A stretch of DNA of 64,000 nt from Donghicola mangrovi (lineage in GTDB: Bacteria > Pseudomonadota > Alphaproteobacteria > Rhodobacterales > Rhodobacteraceae). The translations under genes and the position numbers were made by a program. This document shows, one piece after another, positions 18,253 through 26,684 of the stretch. Every line of letters begins with the position of its first letter. Within the stretch, counting starts at the first letter, position 1. The notes under the pieces are model-generated. The model did not search any database, was not told the DNA's origin, and saw only the letters and a program-made list of their open reading frames with translations. The DNA is taken from NCBI RefSeq assembly GCF_013377535.1, contig NZ_JABCJE010000005.1:124001-188000 (forward strand), in the 5' to 3' direction.

Positions 18253-20451
18253 TTAGGCGGCAAAGCTTTGGCCGTCGCCATACGCCTTGTAGAAGCTGCC
18301 GTTCTTGTCCGCCATTTTGCGCAACAGGGCAGGGCATTCAAAGCGGGGGCCGTGCTTTTCTGTCAGGTCATCGCAGACCGCTTCGGCAAAGGGCGCGCCG
18401 ATGATGTCCAGCCAGCTGAACGGCCCGCCCGACCAAGGCGCAAAGCCCCAGCCAAGGATCGCGCCCACGTCGCCTTCGCGGATGTCCTCCAGCACGCCCT
18501 CTTCGAACGCGCGGACGGCCTCCAGAACCTGCGCCATCAGCAGACGATGCTGGACCTCGTGCAGATCGGGCTGTTCGTCCGCATGGGGGTATTTCGCCGC
18601 CAGACCGTCCCACAGACCGGTACGCTTGCCCTTTTCGTCATAGGCATAGAAACCGGCGGCGGCTTTGCGGCCCAAACGGCCTTCGTCCGCCAGCCAGAAC
18701 AGCACTTCGTCCACATCGTCGTTGGTGTACTCAGCCCCCATCGCGGCCTTGGTCGCCTTGGCGATCTTGACCCCCAGATCGATCGAGGTCTCGTCCGTCA
18801 GCTGAAGCGGGCCCAAGGGCATCCCGACCAGCTTGGCGGCGTTCTCGATCAGGGCGGGGCTGACGCCCTCGTGCACCATGCGGATGCCTTCGTTGATGTA
18901 GGGGATGATGCAGCGGTTCGCGTAGAAGAAGCGCGCGTCATTCACCACGATCGGCGTTTTGCGGATCTGGCGCACGTAGTCCAGCGCCTTGGCCACAGCC
19001 ACATCGCCGGTCTTTTGACCTTTGATGATCTCGACCAGCATCATCTTCTCGACGGGGCTAAAGAAGTGGATGCCGATGTATTTCTCGGGGCGCTTCGACG
19101 CCTTGGCCAGTTCCGAAATCGGCAGGGTCGAGGTGTTGGTGGCAAAGATGCAGTCCTCTCCGATCACAGCTTCGACCTGAGCGGTCACTTCGGCCTTGAT
19201 GGCGGGGTCTTCGAACACGGCCTCGATGATCAGATCACAGCCTGCCAGCGCCTGATAGTCGGTGGTGGCGGTGATGCGGGACAGCACCTGCTCTTTCTTC
19301 TCGGGGGTCGCCTTTTTCTTGGCGATGCCGGCGTCCATGTATTTGGCGGTGTAATCGCGGCCCTTATCGGCAGCGGCCTGATCGCGGTCCAAGAGAACCA
19401 CGTCAATCCCCGCCTGAGCGGACACCAGAGCGATGCCAGCCCCCATCATGCCCGCGCCAAGTACGCCGACTTTCTGGACCTTCTGGTCGGCCACGTCGGG
19501 ACGGTTCGCGCCCTTTTCCAGTTTTTCCTTGTTGATGAACAGCGACCGGATCATCGCGCCCGAGCTGGGGTTCATAAGGACGTGGGTGAACCAGCGGGCC
19601 TCGATCTTCAGCGCGGTGTCAAAGGGCACCATGGCCCCTTCGTAGACCGCCGAGAGCAGCGCCTTGGCCGCCGGATAGACGCCCTTGGTGTTGCCGTTGA
19701 CCATCGCCGAAGCGCCGACAAAGGTCATGAAGCCCGCAGGGTGATAGGGCGCGCCGCCGGGCATCTTGTAGCCCTTGTCGTCCCAAGGTTTCACGATGTC
19801 CTTGTCCGTCGCAGACAGCACCCAAGCGCGGGCGTCTGCCATCGGATCGGCGCTGACCTCGTCGATCACACCCAGCATCTTGGCCTTCTTGGGGGCGTTC
19901 AGTTTGCCTTCCAGCAGCAGGGGGGCCGCCGCCATCGCGCCCATCTTGCGGACCAGACGGGTGGTGCCACCCGCGCCGGGGAAGATGCCGACCATGATCT
20001 CGGGCAGGCCGATCTTGGCCTTGTCGTTGTCCGCGGCAAAGATGCGATGGCACGACAGAGGCAGCTCGAGGCCGATCCCCAGCGCGGTGCCGGGCAGAAC
20101 GGCGGCCACAGGCTTGCCGCCCTTGTTGGTCTTGGGGTCCATGCCCGCGCGTTCGATTTTGCGCAGCAGACCGTGCATGTTCATGATGCCGTCGAACAGG
20201 CCCTGAGCGGGGTTGTCGCCCGCGCTGTCCTTCATCTTGGCGATGATGTTCAGGTCCATGCCGCCAGCGAACGTGTCCTTGCCGCTGGTGATGATGATGC
20301 CCGTCACAGCCTCGTCGGCCAGCGCGTCGTCCACCAGATCGTTCAGCGCTGCCAGACCTTCTAGCGACAGCACGTTCATCGACTTTTCTTTGACGTCCCA
20401 AGTGATCGTTGCGATCCCTTCGGCGTCTTTAACCATAGTGAAATCGGTCAT
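18253..20451 (-). CDS. fadB: bifunctional enoyl-CoA hydratase / 3-hydroxyacyl-CoA dehydrogenase
   Basis: Beta-oxidation multifunctional enzyme, 732 residues. N-terminal crotonase domain (about 1-190; TFAGGMDLN oxyanion region and GLPEIMVGIFPGAGG), then a Rossmann 3-hydroxyacyl-CoA dehydrogenase (about 325-505; VGVLGAGMMGAGIAL) and C-terminal HAD domains (about 510-720). It makes 3-ketoacyl-CoA for the thiolase encoded 32 bp upstream. GGAGGAATTCGAA precedes the ATG. Whether it acts like FadB or FadJ in chain length or oxygen regime cannot be told from sequence. Confidence 0.93.
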   Translation of the reverse strand: MTDFTMVKDAEGIATITWDVKEKSMNVLSLEGLAALNDLVDDALADEAVTGIIITSGKDTFAGGMDLNIIAKMKDSAGDNPAQGLFDGIMNMHGLLRKIERAGMDPKTNKGGKPVAAVLPGTALGIGLELPLSCHRIFAADNDKAKIGLPEIMVGIFPGAGGTTRLVRKMGAMAAAPLLLEGKLNAPKKAKMLGVIDEVSADPMADARAWVLSATDKDIVKPWDDKGYKMPGGAPYHPAGFMTFVGASAMVNGNTKGVYPAAKALLSAVYEGAMVPFDTALKIEARWFTHVLMNPSSGAMIRSLFINKEKLEKGANRPDVADQKVQKVGVLGAGMMGAGIALVSAQAGIDVVLLDRDQAAADKGRDYTAKYMDAGIAKKKATPEKKEQVLSRITATTDYQALAGCDLIIEAVFEDPAIKAEVTAQVEAVIGEDCIFATNTSTLPISELAKASKRPEKYIGIHFFSPVEKMMLVEIIKGQKTGDVAVAKALDYVRQIRKTPIVVNDARFFYANRCIIPYINEGIRMVHEGVSPALIENAAKLVGMPLGPLQLTDETSIDLGVKIAKATKAAMGAEYTNDDVDEVLFWLADEGRLGRKAAAGFYAYDEKGKRTGLWDGLAAKYPHADEQPDLHEVQHRLLMAQVLEAVRAFEEGVLEDIREGDVGAILGWGFAPWSGGPFSWLDIIGAPFAEAVCDDLTEKHGPRFECPALLRKMADKNGSFYKAYGDGQSFAA

Positions 20452-20483
20452 TTCGAATTCCTCCTCGCAGGTCTGACGCCCGC

Positions 20484-21695
20484 TTAAACCCGTTCGATGA
20501 TGGTGGCTGCGCCCATGCCGCTGGCAACGCAGAGGGTGGCAAGGCCGGTGCTTTTGCCCGTCCGCTCCAACTCGTCCAAGAGGGTGCCGATGATGATTGC
20601 GCCCGAGGCCCCCAGTGGGTGGCCCATCGCAATCGCGCCGCCGTTCACGTTCAGCTTGTCATGGTCCACGTTGAAGCGCTGCATAAAGCGCAGGACCACG
20701 GCGCTGAACGCCTCGTTTACCTCGAACAGGTCAATGTCGCTGATCGACATGCCGCTCTCGCTCAGGATCTTTTCGGTGACGGGCACGGGGCCGGTCAGCA
20801 TAATGGTGGGATCGGTGCCGATCTTTGCGGTCGCGCGGATCACGGCGCGGGGCTTCAGCCCGTGACGTTCGCCGAACTCCTTGGAGCCGACCAGAACGCC
20901 CGCCGCCCCATCCACAATGCCAGAGCTGTTGCCCGCGTGGTGGATGTGGTTGATCCGCTCAAGATGAGGGTACTTCATCAGGGCGATCTTGTCGAAACCG
21001 GGCATAACCTCGCCCTGATCCTTAAAGCTCGCCTTGAGCGCACCAAGGGCCTGCATGTCGGTGCCGGGGCGCATGTATTCGTCGCGGTCCAGAATGGTCA
21101 GGCCGTTCACATCGCGCACAGGCACGATGGATTTGTCGAACCGTCCGGCGGCCCAAGCCTCGGCGGCGCGGCGCTGGGATTCCACGGCAAAGGCATCGGC
21201 GTCATCGCGGCTGAACCCGTATTCGGTGGCGATGATGTCCGCCGCAATGCCCTGCGGGACAAAGTAGTGATCCATGGCCACGGTCGGATCGACCGCCACT
21301 GCCGCGCCATCGCTGCCCATGGCAACGCGGCTCATCATCTCGACGCCGCCTGCGATATAGGCGTGGCCCGAGCCGCCCTTGATCTGGTTGGCCGCCAGAT
21401 TGACCGCCTCCATGCCGGACGCACAGAAGCGGTTGATCGACAGACCAGGCACGTTCTCGGCCAGATCAGAGGCCATCACTGTGGTCCGCGCCAAGCAGCC
21501 GCCCTGTTCCATGACTTGGGTTGCGTTGCCCCAGATCACGTCCTCGAACTCGTCACCTGCCAGATCCGAACGCTCTTTGAGTGAGTTCAGGATCGTTGCG
21601 CCCATACGGACGGCGGTAACCTCGTGCAGGCTGCCATCCTTGCGGCCCTTGCCGCGCGGGGTGCGCACTGCGTCATAGATAAAGGCGTCAGCCAT
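20484..21695 (-). CDS. fadA: acetyl-CoA acyltransferase (3-ketoacyl-CoA thiolase)
   Basis: Thiolytic cleavage of 3-ketoacyl-CoA to acetyl-CoA and shortened acyl-CoA, 403 residues. Nucleophilic cysteine in RFCASGMEAVN (about Cys93), the His motif in GGAIAMGHPLGASGA and the second active-site cysteine in LCVASGMGAA near the C-terminus. Strong GGAGGAGAGG ribosome site. Lies between the GST gene (32 bp upstream) and fadB (32 bp downstream) as one transcription unit. Confidence 0.94.
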   Translation of the reverse strand: MADAFIYDAVRTPRGKGRKDGSLHEVTAVRMGATILNSLKERSDLAGDEFEDVIWGNATQVMEQGGCLARTTVMASDLAENVPGLSINRFCASGMEAVNLAANQIKGGSGHAYIAGGVEMMSRVAMGSDGAAVAVDPTVAMDHYFVPQGIAADIIATEYGFSRDDADAFAVESQRRAAEAWAAGRFDKSIVPVRDVNGLTILDRDEYMRPGTDMQALGALKASFKDQGEVMPGFDKIALMKYPHLERINHIHHAGNSSGIVDGAAGVLVGSKEFGERHGLKPRAVIRATAKIGTDPTIMLTGPVPVTEKILSESGMSISDIDLFEVNEAFSAVVLRFMQRFNVDHDKLNVNGGAIAMGHPLGASGAIIIGTLLDELERTGKSTGLATLCVASGMGAATIIERV

Positions 21696-21727
21696 CTGCC
21701 TCTCCTCCTGGTCAGATATTCTTGGGT

Positions 21728-22366
21728 TCAGGCCCGGTCCGACGGATTGCCGGGCATGAGGTCATAAGGGTGTTTCCAGCCGGGCAGGGCGCTGATGCGG
21801 TCCAGCCAGGCGTTGATGTGGGGCCATTCGGCGCGGTCAAAGCCGAACTCCTCGGGGTAGAACAGATAGCCGCAGCAGGTCAGATCAGCGTTGGTCACGT
21901 TGTCCCCGACGATCCAGTCGCGGCCCTCTAGGTGTTTGTCGAGAATGGCATAAGCGCCCTTGAGGCGACCTTGCAGGAAGGCGATCACCTCGGGCTGGAG
22001 CTTGTCCTCTGGGATGAAGTTCAGCAGGAACCGCGCGATCCCGGCAAAGGACGAGAGCTTGTGGTTGTCCCAGAACTGCCAGCGCAAAACCTCGCGCGCT
22101 TCCTCGGGCGTGGCGCCCCCGAACTTGCCGGTCTTGTCGCTGATGTACTGCTGGATGACAGCTGACTGGGTCAGCTTGGTCTCGCCGTCCACCAGAACCG
22201 GTGCCTCGCCCATCTCGTTCACTTCGGTGCGGTAGGCCTGCCCGCGGGTCTCGCCGTTAAAGAAGTCGATATAGACAGGCTCCCACTCCAGACCGGACAG
22301 CTCAAGGGCCAGCGCGACCTTGTAGGAATGTCCACTCTCTCCGAAACAGTGCAGCTTGATCGTCAT
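21728..22366 (-). CDS. glutathione S-transferase family protein
   Basis: 212 residues: N-terminal thioredoxin-like domain (about 1-82, beginning MTIKLHCFGESGHSYKVALA) and C-terminal all-helical GST domain (about 90-205). The start at 22366 fits the GST N-terminus and has AAAGGAA upstream; a longer open frame to 22405 adds 13 unlikely residues. First gene of the GST-fadA-fadB unit. Substrate unknown; a role in detoxifying reactive acyl or peroxidised lipid products is only suggested by context. Confidence 0.85.
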   Translation of the reverse strand: MTIKLHCFGESGHSYKVALALELSGLEWEPVYIDFFNGETRGQAYRTEVNEMGEAPVLVDGETKLTQSAVIQQYISDKTGKFGGATPEEAREVLRWQFWDNHKLSSFAGIARFLLNFIPEDKLQPEVIAFLQGRLKGAYAILDKHLEGRDWIVGDNVTNADLTCCGYLFYPEEFGFDRAEWPHINAWLDRISALPGWKHPYDLMPGNPSDRA

Positions 22367-22410
22367 CTCTAAATTCCTTTTCCGGTTCTGGCCGATGGGG
22401 TCCAACAGTT

Positions 22411-22432
22411 GAGTATTTGAAGCAAAAAGAAG
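22411..22432 (+). repeat. 3'-end element, plus-oriented copy (locus E1)
   Basis: GAGTATTTGAAGCAAAAAGA begins at 22411. Unlike most copies it does not follow a gene on its own strand: both flanking genes are on the minus strand. Confidence 0.6.
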
Positions 22433-22593
22433 CCTAAAACCTCTCTCCGGATAATCGGCGTTTAACCAGAATCACCAAAGTTTGATCTCGCGGTACAGGC
22501 TGGGGAGCCGATGACCGCCCAAGGTGAAGCTCCGCTCTGGATGTCCCGTAGTCGCGCCGTGCGACCCGATCCGGGGCGGAGTAACACCCTGTC

Positions 22594-22615
22594 CTTCAGC
22601 TTGGTAAAAATACCC
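22594..22615 (-). repeat. 3'-end element, minus-oriented copy (locus E2)
   Basis: On the minus strand GGGTATTTTTACCAAGCTGA starts at 22615, preceded by the small CGCC-TTC-GGCG hairpin, downstream of the small gene at 22656. Together with the copy at 22411 it brackets about 160 bp in which no gene is supported. Confidence 0.55.
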
Positions 22616-22655
22616 TCCCGCCGAAGGCGTTCCGACATTTCCACCAGTCCAACCC

Positions 22656-22868
22656 TCACCGTTTCCGCGCCTCGAGTTCCGAGTTGAACAGACGCAAGCG
22701 ATGGGGAAAGCGTTCCTCGTGCATCACGCTGTCGAAGTTCTCGAAAATGAACGACAGGGCTTCCCCTTCGTCCAGTCCCGCCTCTTGGGCAAAACGCTTC
22801 AGGCGGCGGTAGCCGTCCTCGGTCATGGCCACGGGAAAGCGGCGGGTCAGGCGCAAACGTTTGGGCAT
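22656..22868 (-). CDS. small basic protein, possibly ribbon-helix-helix-like
   Basis: 70 residues, not recognised by name. The N-terminus (MPKRLRLTRRFPVAMTEDGY) looks like a short beta strand followed by two helices (about 16-30 and 33-50), which is how a ribbon-helix-helix DNA-binding fold would appear; the tail is charged. GAAGAGGTACC precedes the ATG. It lies 59 bp after the acyl-CoA dehydrogenase stop on the same strand and may be co-transcribed with it. Codon use and the ribosome site make it credible; function is unknown. Confidence 0.6.
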   Translation of the reverse strand: MPKRLRLTRRFPVAMTEDGYRRLKRFAQEAGLDEGEALSFIFENFDSVMHEERFPHRLRLFNSELEARKR

Positions 22869-22927
22869 TGGTACCTCTTCTTGATCAGTAACAGGGTCGG
22901 ACGGACCGGCCCCTTTTCTGTGGCTGA

Positions 22928-24706
22928 TCAGAAGTTGGCCGCGTCCAGCGTCATCACCGTATCAGCGCCAGTCTCAATACGCGACAGGTGCAGTGCGGTG
23001 GCGGGCAGTTGGCGCGCCATGTAGAACCGGCCGGTCTCGATCTTGGTCTGATAGAACTCAGGATCCGAGGTGCCGTTTTCCAGCGCGGCATAGGACGCCT
23101 GCGCCATTTTCGCCCACATCAGGCCCTGACACACGTGCCCGAACAGGTGCATGAAGTCATAGCTGCCCGACAGCGCGTTGTGCGGGTTTTTCATGCCGTT
23201 CTGCATGAAGTACATGCCCGCCGCTTGCAGGTCCTTGCTGGCCTTTTTCAGGGGATCAAGGAAGTTGGCCTTCAGTGCCTCGTTGCCCTCGTTTTCTTTG
23301 ATGTAGGTTTTCACCATGTCAAAGAATGCCATGATGGTCTTGCCGCCGTTCATCGCCAGCTTGCGACCCACGAGGTCCAGCGACTGGATGCCGTTCGTGC
23401 CTTCGTAGATCATGGTGATACGGGCATCGCGGACGAACTGTTCCAGACCCCATTCCTTGGTAAAGCCTGAACCGCCGAGGGTTTGCTGCGCCAGAACAGT
23501 GGTGTCGAAGCCTTTGTCGGTCAGGAAGCCTTTGATCACGGGGGTCAGCAGGGACACCATCGCTTCGGCGTCCGCGTCGTTCTTGCGGTGGCCGGCGTCG
23601 ATCATATTCGCGCCCCAGAAGGTGAACGCGCGCGCCCCTTCGACAAAGCTTTTCTGCATCAACAGGTTCCGGCGCACGTCGGGGTGTACGATGATCGGAT
23701 CGGCGGGGCCATCGGGGTTCTGCACGCCTTTGACTTCGCGGCCTTGCAGGCGCTCGCGGGCAAAGCCCAGTGCGTTCTGGTAGGCGACCGCGCCTTGGGC
23801 ATAGCCCTGCAGGCCGACCCCCAGACGGGCTTCGTTCATCATGGTGAACATGGCGCGCATGCCTTTGTGTAGCTCGCCGATCAGATAGCCGGTCGCGCCA
23901 TCATAGTTCATCACGCAGGTGGCGTTGCCGTGGATGCCCATCTTGTGCTCGAGGCCGCCGCAGCTGACCGCGTTGCGGTTCCCCAGCGAGCCATCCTCGT
24001 TCACCATGAACTTGGGCACGATGAACAAGGAAATACCCTTGGTGCCTTCGCCGCCGCCGGGGGCTTTGGCCAGAACCAGATGGATGATGTTGTCAGTCAG
24101 GTCGTGTTCGCCTGCCGAAATCCAGATTTTCGATCCGGTGATCTTGTAGCTGCCGTCGTCCTGAGGCTCTGCCTTGGTGCGGATCAGGCCCAGATCGGTG
24201 CCGCAGTGGGGCTCGGTCAGGTTCATGGTGCCGGACCATTTGCCCTCGATCATGTTGGGCAAGTACTTGGCTTTCTGATCGGGCGAGCCGTGGGTCTGGA
24301 TCGCCGAGATCGCGCCGTGGCTCAGGCCCTGATACATGTTGAACGCCATGTTCGCGGAAACGAACATCTCGCCTACCGCGGATTGCACCAGATAGGGCAT
24401 GCCCTGACCGCCGTATTCGGGATCGCAGTCCAGCCCGATCCAGCCGCCTGCACACATCTGGTCATAGGCGTCCTTGAACCCGTCAGGGGTGGTCACAACG
24501 CCGTTCTCCAGCTTGCAGCCCTGTTCGTCGCCCACCTTGTTCAGGGGGGCCAGAACGTTTTCCGACAGCTTGGCAGCTTCGTCCAGAATGGCTTGGGTGG
24601 TGTCACGGTCCAGTTCGTCATAGCCGGGGATGTCCGAACTGGCGACGTTCAGAACATCGTGCAGGATGAACTGCATGTCCTTAACCGGAGCGGTGTAGGT
24701 GGGCAT
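22928..24706 (-). CDS. acyl-CoA dehydrogenase (large, FadE/DmdC-like)
   Basis: FAD-dependent alpha,beta-dehydrogenation of an acyl-CoA. 592 residues, with extra N-terminal and C-terminal domains relative to the 380-residue classical enzymes. Visible features: N-terminal AcdN-like segment ([19 protein letters not shown]), middle domain with [13 protein letters not shown] and [10 protein letters not shown], and the [17 protein letters not shown] motif near residues 440-457. The same architecture is found in DmdC (3-methylmercaptopropionyl-CoA dehydrogenase of DMSP catabolism) and in general fatty-acid enzymes; nearby fadA and fadB favour beta-oxidation. Follows merR-1 by 28 bp. Confidence 0.88.
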   Translation of the reverse strand: MPTYTAPVKDMQFILHDVLNVASSDIPGYDELDRDTTQAILDEAAKLSENVLAPLNKVGDEQGCKLENGVVTTPDGFKDAYDQMCAGGWIGLDCDPEYGGQGMPYLVQSAVGEMFVSANMAFNMYQGLSHGAISAIQTHGSPDQKAKYLPNMIEGKWSGTMNLTEPHCGTDLGLIRTKAEPQDDGSYKITGSKIWISAGEHDLTDNIIHLVLAKAPGGGEGTKGISLFIVPKFMVNEDGSLGNRNAVSCGGLEHKMGIHGNATCVMNYDGATGYLIGELHKGMRAMFTMMNEARLGVGLQGYAQGAVAYQNALGFARERLQGREVKGVQNPDGPADPIIVHPDVRRNLLMQKSFVEGARAFTFWGANMIDAGHRKNDADAEAMVSLLTPVIKGFLTDKGFDTTVLAQQTLGGSGFTKEWGLEQFVRDARITMIYEGTNGIQSLDLVGRKLAMNGGKTIMAFFDMVKTYIKENEGNEALKANFLDPLKKASKDLQAAGMYFMQNGMKNPHNALSGSYDFMHLFGHVCQGLMWAKMAQASYAALENGTSDPEFYQTKIETGRFYMARQLPATALHLSRIETGADTVMTLDAANF

Positions 24707-24734
24707 TGGTCTCTCTCCCTTGGGTCGCGGCGGA

Positions 24735-25136
24735 TTACTCGGCCGCTTTGTTCGTCTGCTTGAGGGACGAGATCACTTTCTCGGCCCATTTCAGCTGGTC
24801 CTTCAGATCTTCGATCGCCTCGGTCAGCTCGTCGCGCTGCTGCTCCATCGAGCGCAGGCGTTCCAGACCGACCTCGTGGGTACGGGTCAGCTGGGTCAAC
24901 TGCTGGTCGCCCATGTGGTACAGGTCCAGAAGCTGGCGGATTTCCTCGAGGCTGAAGCCAAACCGCTTGCCGCGCAGGATCAGCTTGAGCCGTGCGCGGT
25001 CGCGTTTGGTGAACAGACGTTTTTGTCCGTCACGGATGGGAAAGATGAGCTCTTTGGCTTCGTAAAAGCGAAGCGTCCGAGGCGTTACATCATAGGCCTC
25101 GCACATTTCGCGGATGGTCATGATGCGTTCATCCAT
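24735..25136 (-). CDS. MerR-family regulator of the acyl-CoA dehydrogenase gene
   Basis: 133 residues: winged helix-turn-helix (about 5-72; [20 protein letters not shown]) and a C-terminal coiled coil (about 80-125), with no cysteine pattern for metal sensing. It resembles the LiuR-type regulators that control acyl-CoA catabolism. The start at 25136 is preferred (GGGAG about 8 nt upstream) over an in-frame codon at 25187. It heads a unit with the dehydrogenase, so autoregulation through the inverted repeats at 25201-25256 is plausible. About half its HTH positions match the second MerR upstream. Confidence 0.88.
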   Translation of the reverse strand: MDERIMTIREMCEAYDVTPRTLRFYEAKELIFPIRDGQKRLFTKRDRARLKLILRGKRFGFSLEEIRQLLDLYHMGDQQLTQLTRTHEVGLERLRSMEQQRDELTEAIEDLKDQLKWAEKVISSLKQTNKAAE

Positions 25137-25200
25137 GACGTGGTCTCCCGTAGTGTCGTGTGCACCAGAATTAGGCTTCTGGCACATCCATACTACAGGA

Positions 25201-25256
25201 GTTGACGTTTACGTAAATGGTACGTCACGTCAACTTGTCGTGTGACGGAGGGTCAC
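25201..25256. promoter_or_regulatory. TGACGT-type inverted repeats upstream of merR-1
   Basis: GTTGACGT (25201-25208) and ACGTCAAC (25227-25234) are perfect 8-bp arms; inside lies the palindrome TTTACGTAAA (25208-25217). Further out, GTGAC/GTCAC (25242-25256) form another repeat. The composition matches the TTACGTAA-like operators described for MerR-type LiuR regulators. Confidence 0.65.
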
Positions 25257-25279
25257 TTTTGAACTAATCGGTTCAGTTT

Positions 25280-25651
25280 TTATTCGTCCAGCGCCGCCTG
25301 CACATCGTCACGTAGTTTGCGCAGCTCGGTGATAGCGATTTCCAGTTGTGCCTTCTGGTCGGCCAGTTCCCCAAGCTGGCGGTCGGCCATCACGATCCAT
25401 GCTTCCATCTGGGCGGTGGTGCCCTCTTTTTCATAGATCAGCAGCCACTGACGGATTTCTTCCAGTTGGAACCCGAACCGTCGGCCGCGCAGAATCAGCG
25501 TCATCCGGGCCACATCGCGCGATGAATAATAGCGCGAGCGGCCCACGCGCTCGGGTGCGATCAATTCTATGTATTCGTAATAACGCAGCGTCCGTGGCGT
25601 GACATCGAACTTGGCGCACATCTCCTTGAAACTCAGGCGTGTGTCGGTCAT
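25280..25651 (-). CDS. second MerR-family regulator
   Basis: 123 residues: MerR helix-turn-helix (about 5-75; [20 protein letters not shown]) and C-terminal coiled coil (about 80-120). Clearly paralogous to the MerR 144 bp downstream (shared PRTLR.YE, LILRG.RFGF.LEEIRQ). It is divergent from the thioesterase/MATE genes across 119 bp that contain a GGTGAC/GTCACC repeat, so it may control that operon, itself, or both. Inducer unknown, probably an acyl-CoA by context. Confidence 0.88.
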   Translation of the reverse strand: MTDTRLSFKEMCAKFDVTPRTLRYYEYIELIAPERVGRSRYYSSRDVARMTLILRGRRFGFQLEEIRQWLLIYEKEGTTAQMEAWIVMADRQLGELADQKAQLEIAITELRKLRDDVQAALDE

Positions 25652-25691
25652 TTGGCCCCCCTACTTGCCTCGCGCGGAGCCTAGGGCGAAC

Positions 25692-25714
25692 GGTGACGTA
25701 GGGCAACTGTCACC
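25692..25714. promoter_or_regulatory. GGTGAC/GTCACC inverted repeat between merR-2 and thioesterase operon
   Basis: GGTGAC (25692-25697) and GTCACC (25709-25714) are perfect arms with 11 bp between them, sharing the TGACGT half-site with the operator candidate at 25201. It lies in the divergent promoter region. Confidence 0.55.
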
Positions 25715-25770
25715 CTTTACTGACGCGGCGGGATTCTTTCTTATCTGCACAGAGTTAAGGAGTAAGCGAC

Positions 25771-26196
25771 ATGAGCGCGGACAAGGCAAAGATCGCGGCG
25801 CAGTTCATACAGGCGATTCCCCATTCGCGGGCACTGGGAATGAAGCTGGTCGAGATCGGAGACGGCGAGGCTGTCATCGAGATGCCCTATGACACACGGC
25901 TGATCGGGGACCCCGATACGGGCGTGATTCACGGTGGGGCGGTCAGCGCCCTGATGGACACCTGCAGCGGGGCCGCCGTCATGAGCCACCCTGATGCGCC
26001 GGCCTCGACCGCGACAATTGATCTGCGAATCGACTACATGCGCGCGGCAACGCCCGGCCAGACGATCCGTACCCGAGCCTACTGTTACCACGTGACCCGC
26101 AGTGTTGCCTTTGTCCGCGCCGAAGCCGTGGACGAAGACACCAGCCGCCCTGTCGCCACCGCCACCGGTGCCTTTACCTTCGAGAGGTCGAAATGA
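25771..26196 (+). CDS. PaaI-family hotdog thioesterase
   Basis: 141 residues, single hotdog domain of the PaaI/YbgC-like thioesterases that hydrolyse acyl- or aryl-CoA. The typical HGGAVSALMDTCSGAA helix carries the HGG motif and the catalytic acidic residue (Asp in ALMDT). AAGGAG precedes the ATG. First of three overlapping genes (ATGA with the next); divergent from merR-2, which suggests use in acyl-CoA turnover. Substrate not predictable. Confidence 0.85.
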   Translation: MSADKAKIAAQFIQAIPHSRALGMKLVEIGDGEAVIEMPYDTRLIGDPDTGVIHGGAVSALMDTCSGAAVMSHPDAPASTATIDLRIDYMRAATPGQTIRTRAYCYHVTRSVAFVRAEAVDEDTSRPVATATGAFTFERSK

Positions 26197-26684
26197 GCCG
26201 TCCCCGTCCCGAGCCCGTACAGGTGGTCAAACAGCGGCGCGACGCGGCATTGGCTGCGCTGGTTGCCCGAGTGCCCTATATCCAGTTCCTGAACATCACG
26301 TGGGACCGCCGCGGCGATGAACTGACCGCCGTGATGAATTTCGACGAACGCCTGATCGGCAACCCGATGCTGCCTGCGCTGCACGGCGGGGCCACGGCCG
26401 CCTTTCTGGAAACTGCCGCGATAATCGAGCTGAGCTGGCAGATGATCTGGCCCCTCATCGAAGGCGGCGAGGCCGAGCTGCCCGCCCTGCGCCTGCCCAA
26501 GACCATCGACTTCACCGTGGATTACCTGCGTTCCGGCCTGCCGCGCGACGCCTATGCCCGCGCGCGGGTGAACCGCTCGGGCCGCCGCTATGCCAGCGTT
26601 CACGTCGAGGCATGGCAAGATAACCGCGACAAGTTGTTCGCGCAGGCCACCGGCCACTTCATGATGCCCCAACAAAATGACTGA
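26193..26684 (+). CDS. second hotdog thioesterase
   Basis: 163 residues, PaaI-like hotdog domain with LHGGATAAFLETAAII carrying the same HGG helix, where Glu replaces the Asp of its neighbour. Divergent enough from the upstream copy to be a separate enzyme, not a recent duplicate. ATGA overlap with the upstream gene and an 8-bp overlap with the downstream MATE gene indicate translational coupling. Confidence 0.82.
   Translation: MSRPRPEPVQVVKQRRDAALAALVARVPYIQFLNITWDRRGDELTAVMNFDERLIGNPMLPALHGGATAAFLETAAIIELSWQMIWPLIEGGEAELPALRLPKTIDFTVDYLRSGLPRDAYARARVNRSGRRYASVHVEAWQDNRDKLFAQATGHFMMPQQND

Noticed and set aside
18220-20364. 714-residue plus-strand frame opposite fadB
   Set aside because: Antisense shadow; His/Gln/Gly-rich translation with no domain.
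22462-22659. 65-residue GTG-started frame overlapping the small gene stop
   Set aside because: The GTGA overlap is suggestive, but the translation is Arg/Ser-rich without structure and spans a 3'-end element.
22869-22927. Hairpin GGGTCGG/CCGGCCC with CTTTTC between the dehydrogenase and small gene
   Set aside because: Its T-run is on the plus strand, where there is no gene upstream; a minus-strand terminator is not supported.
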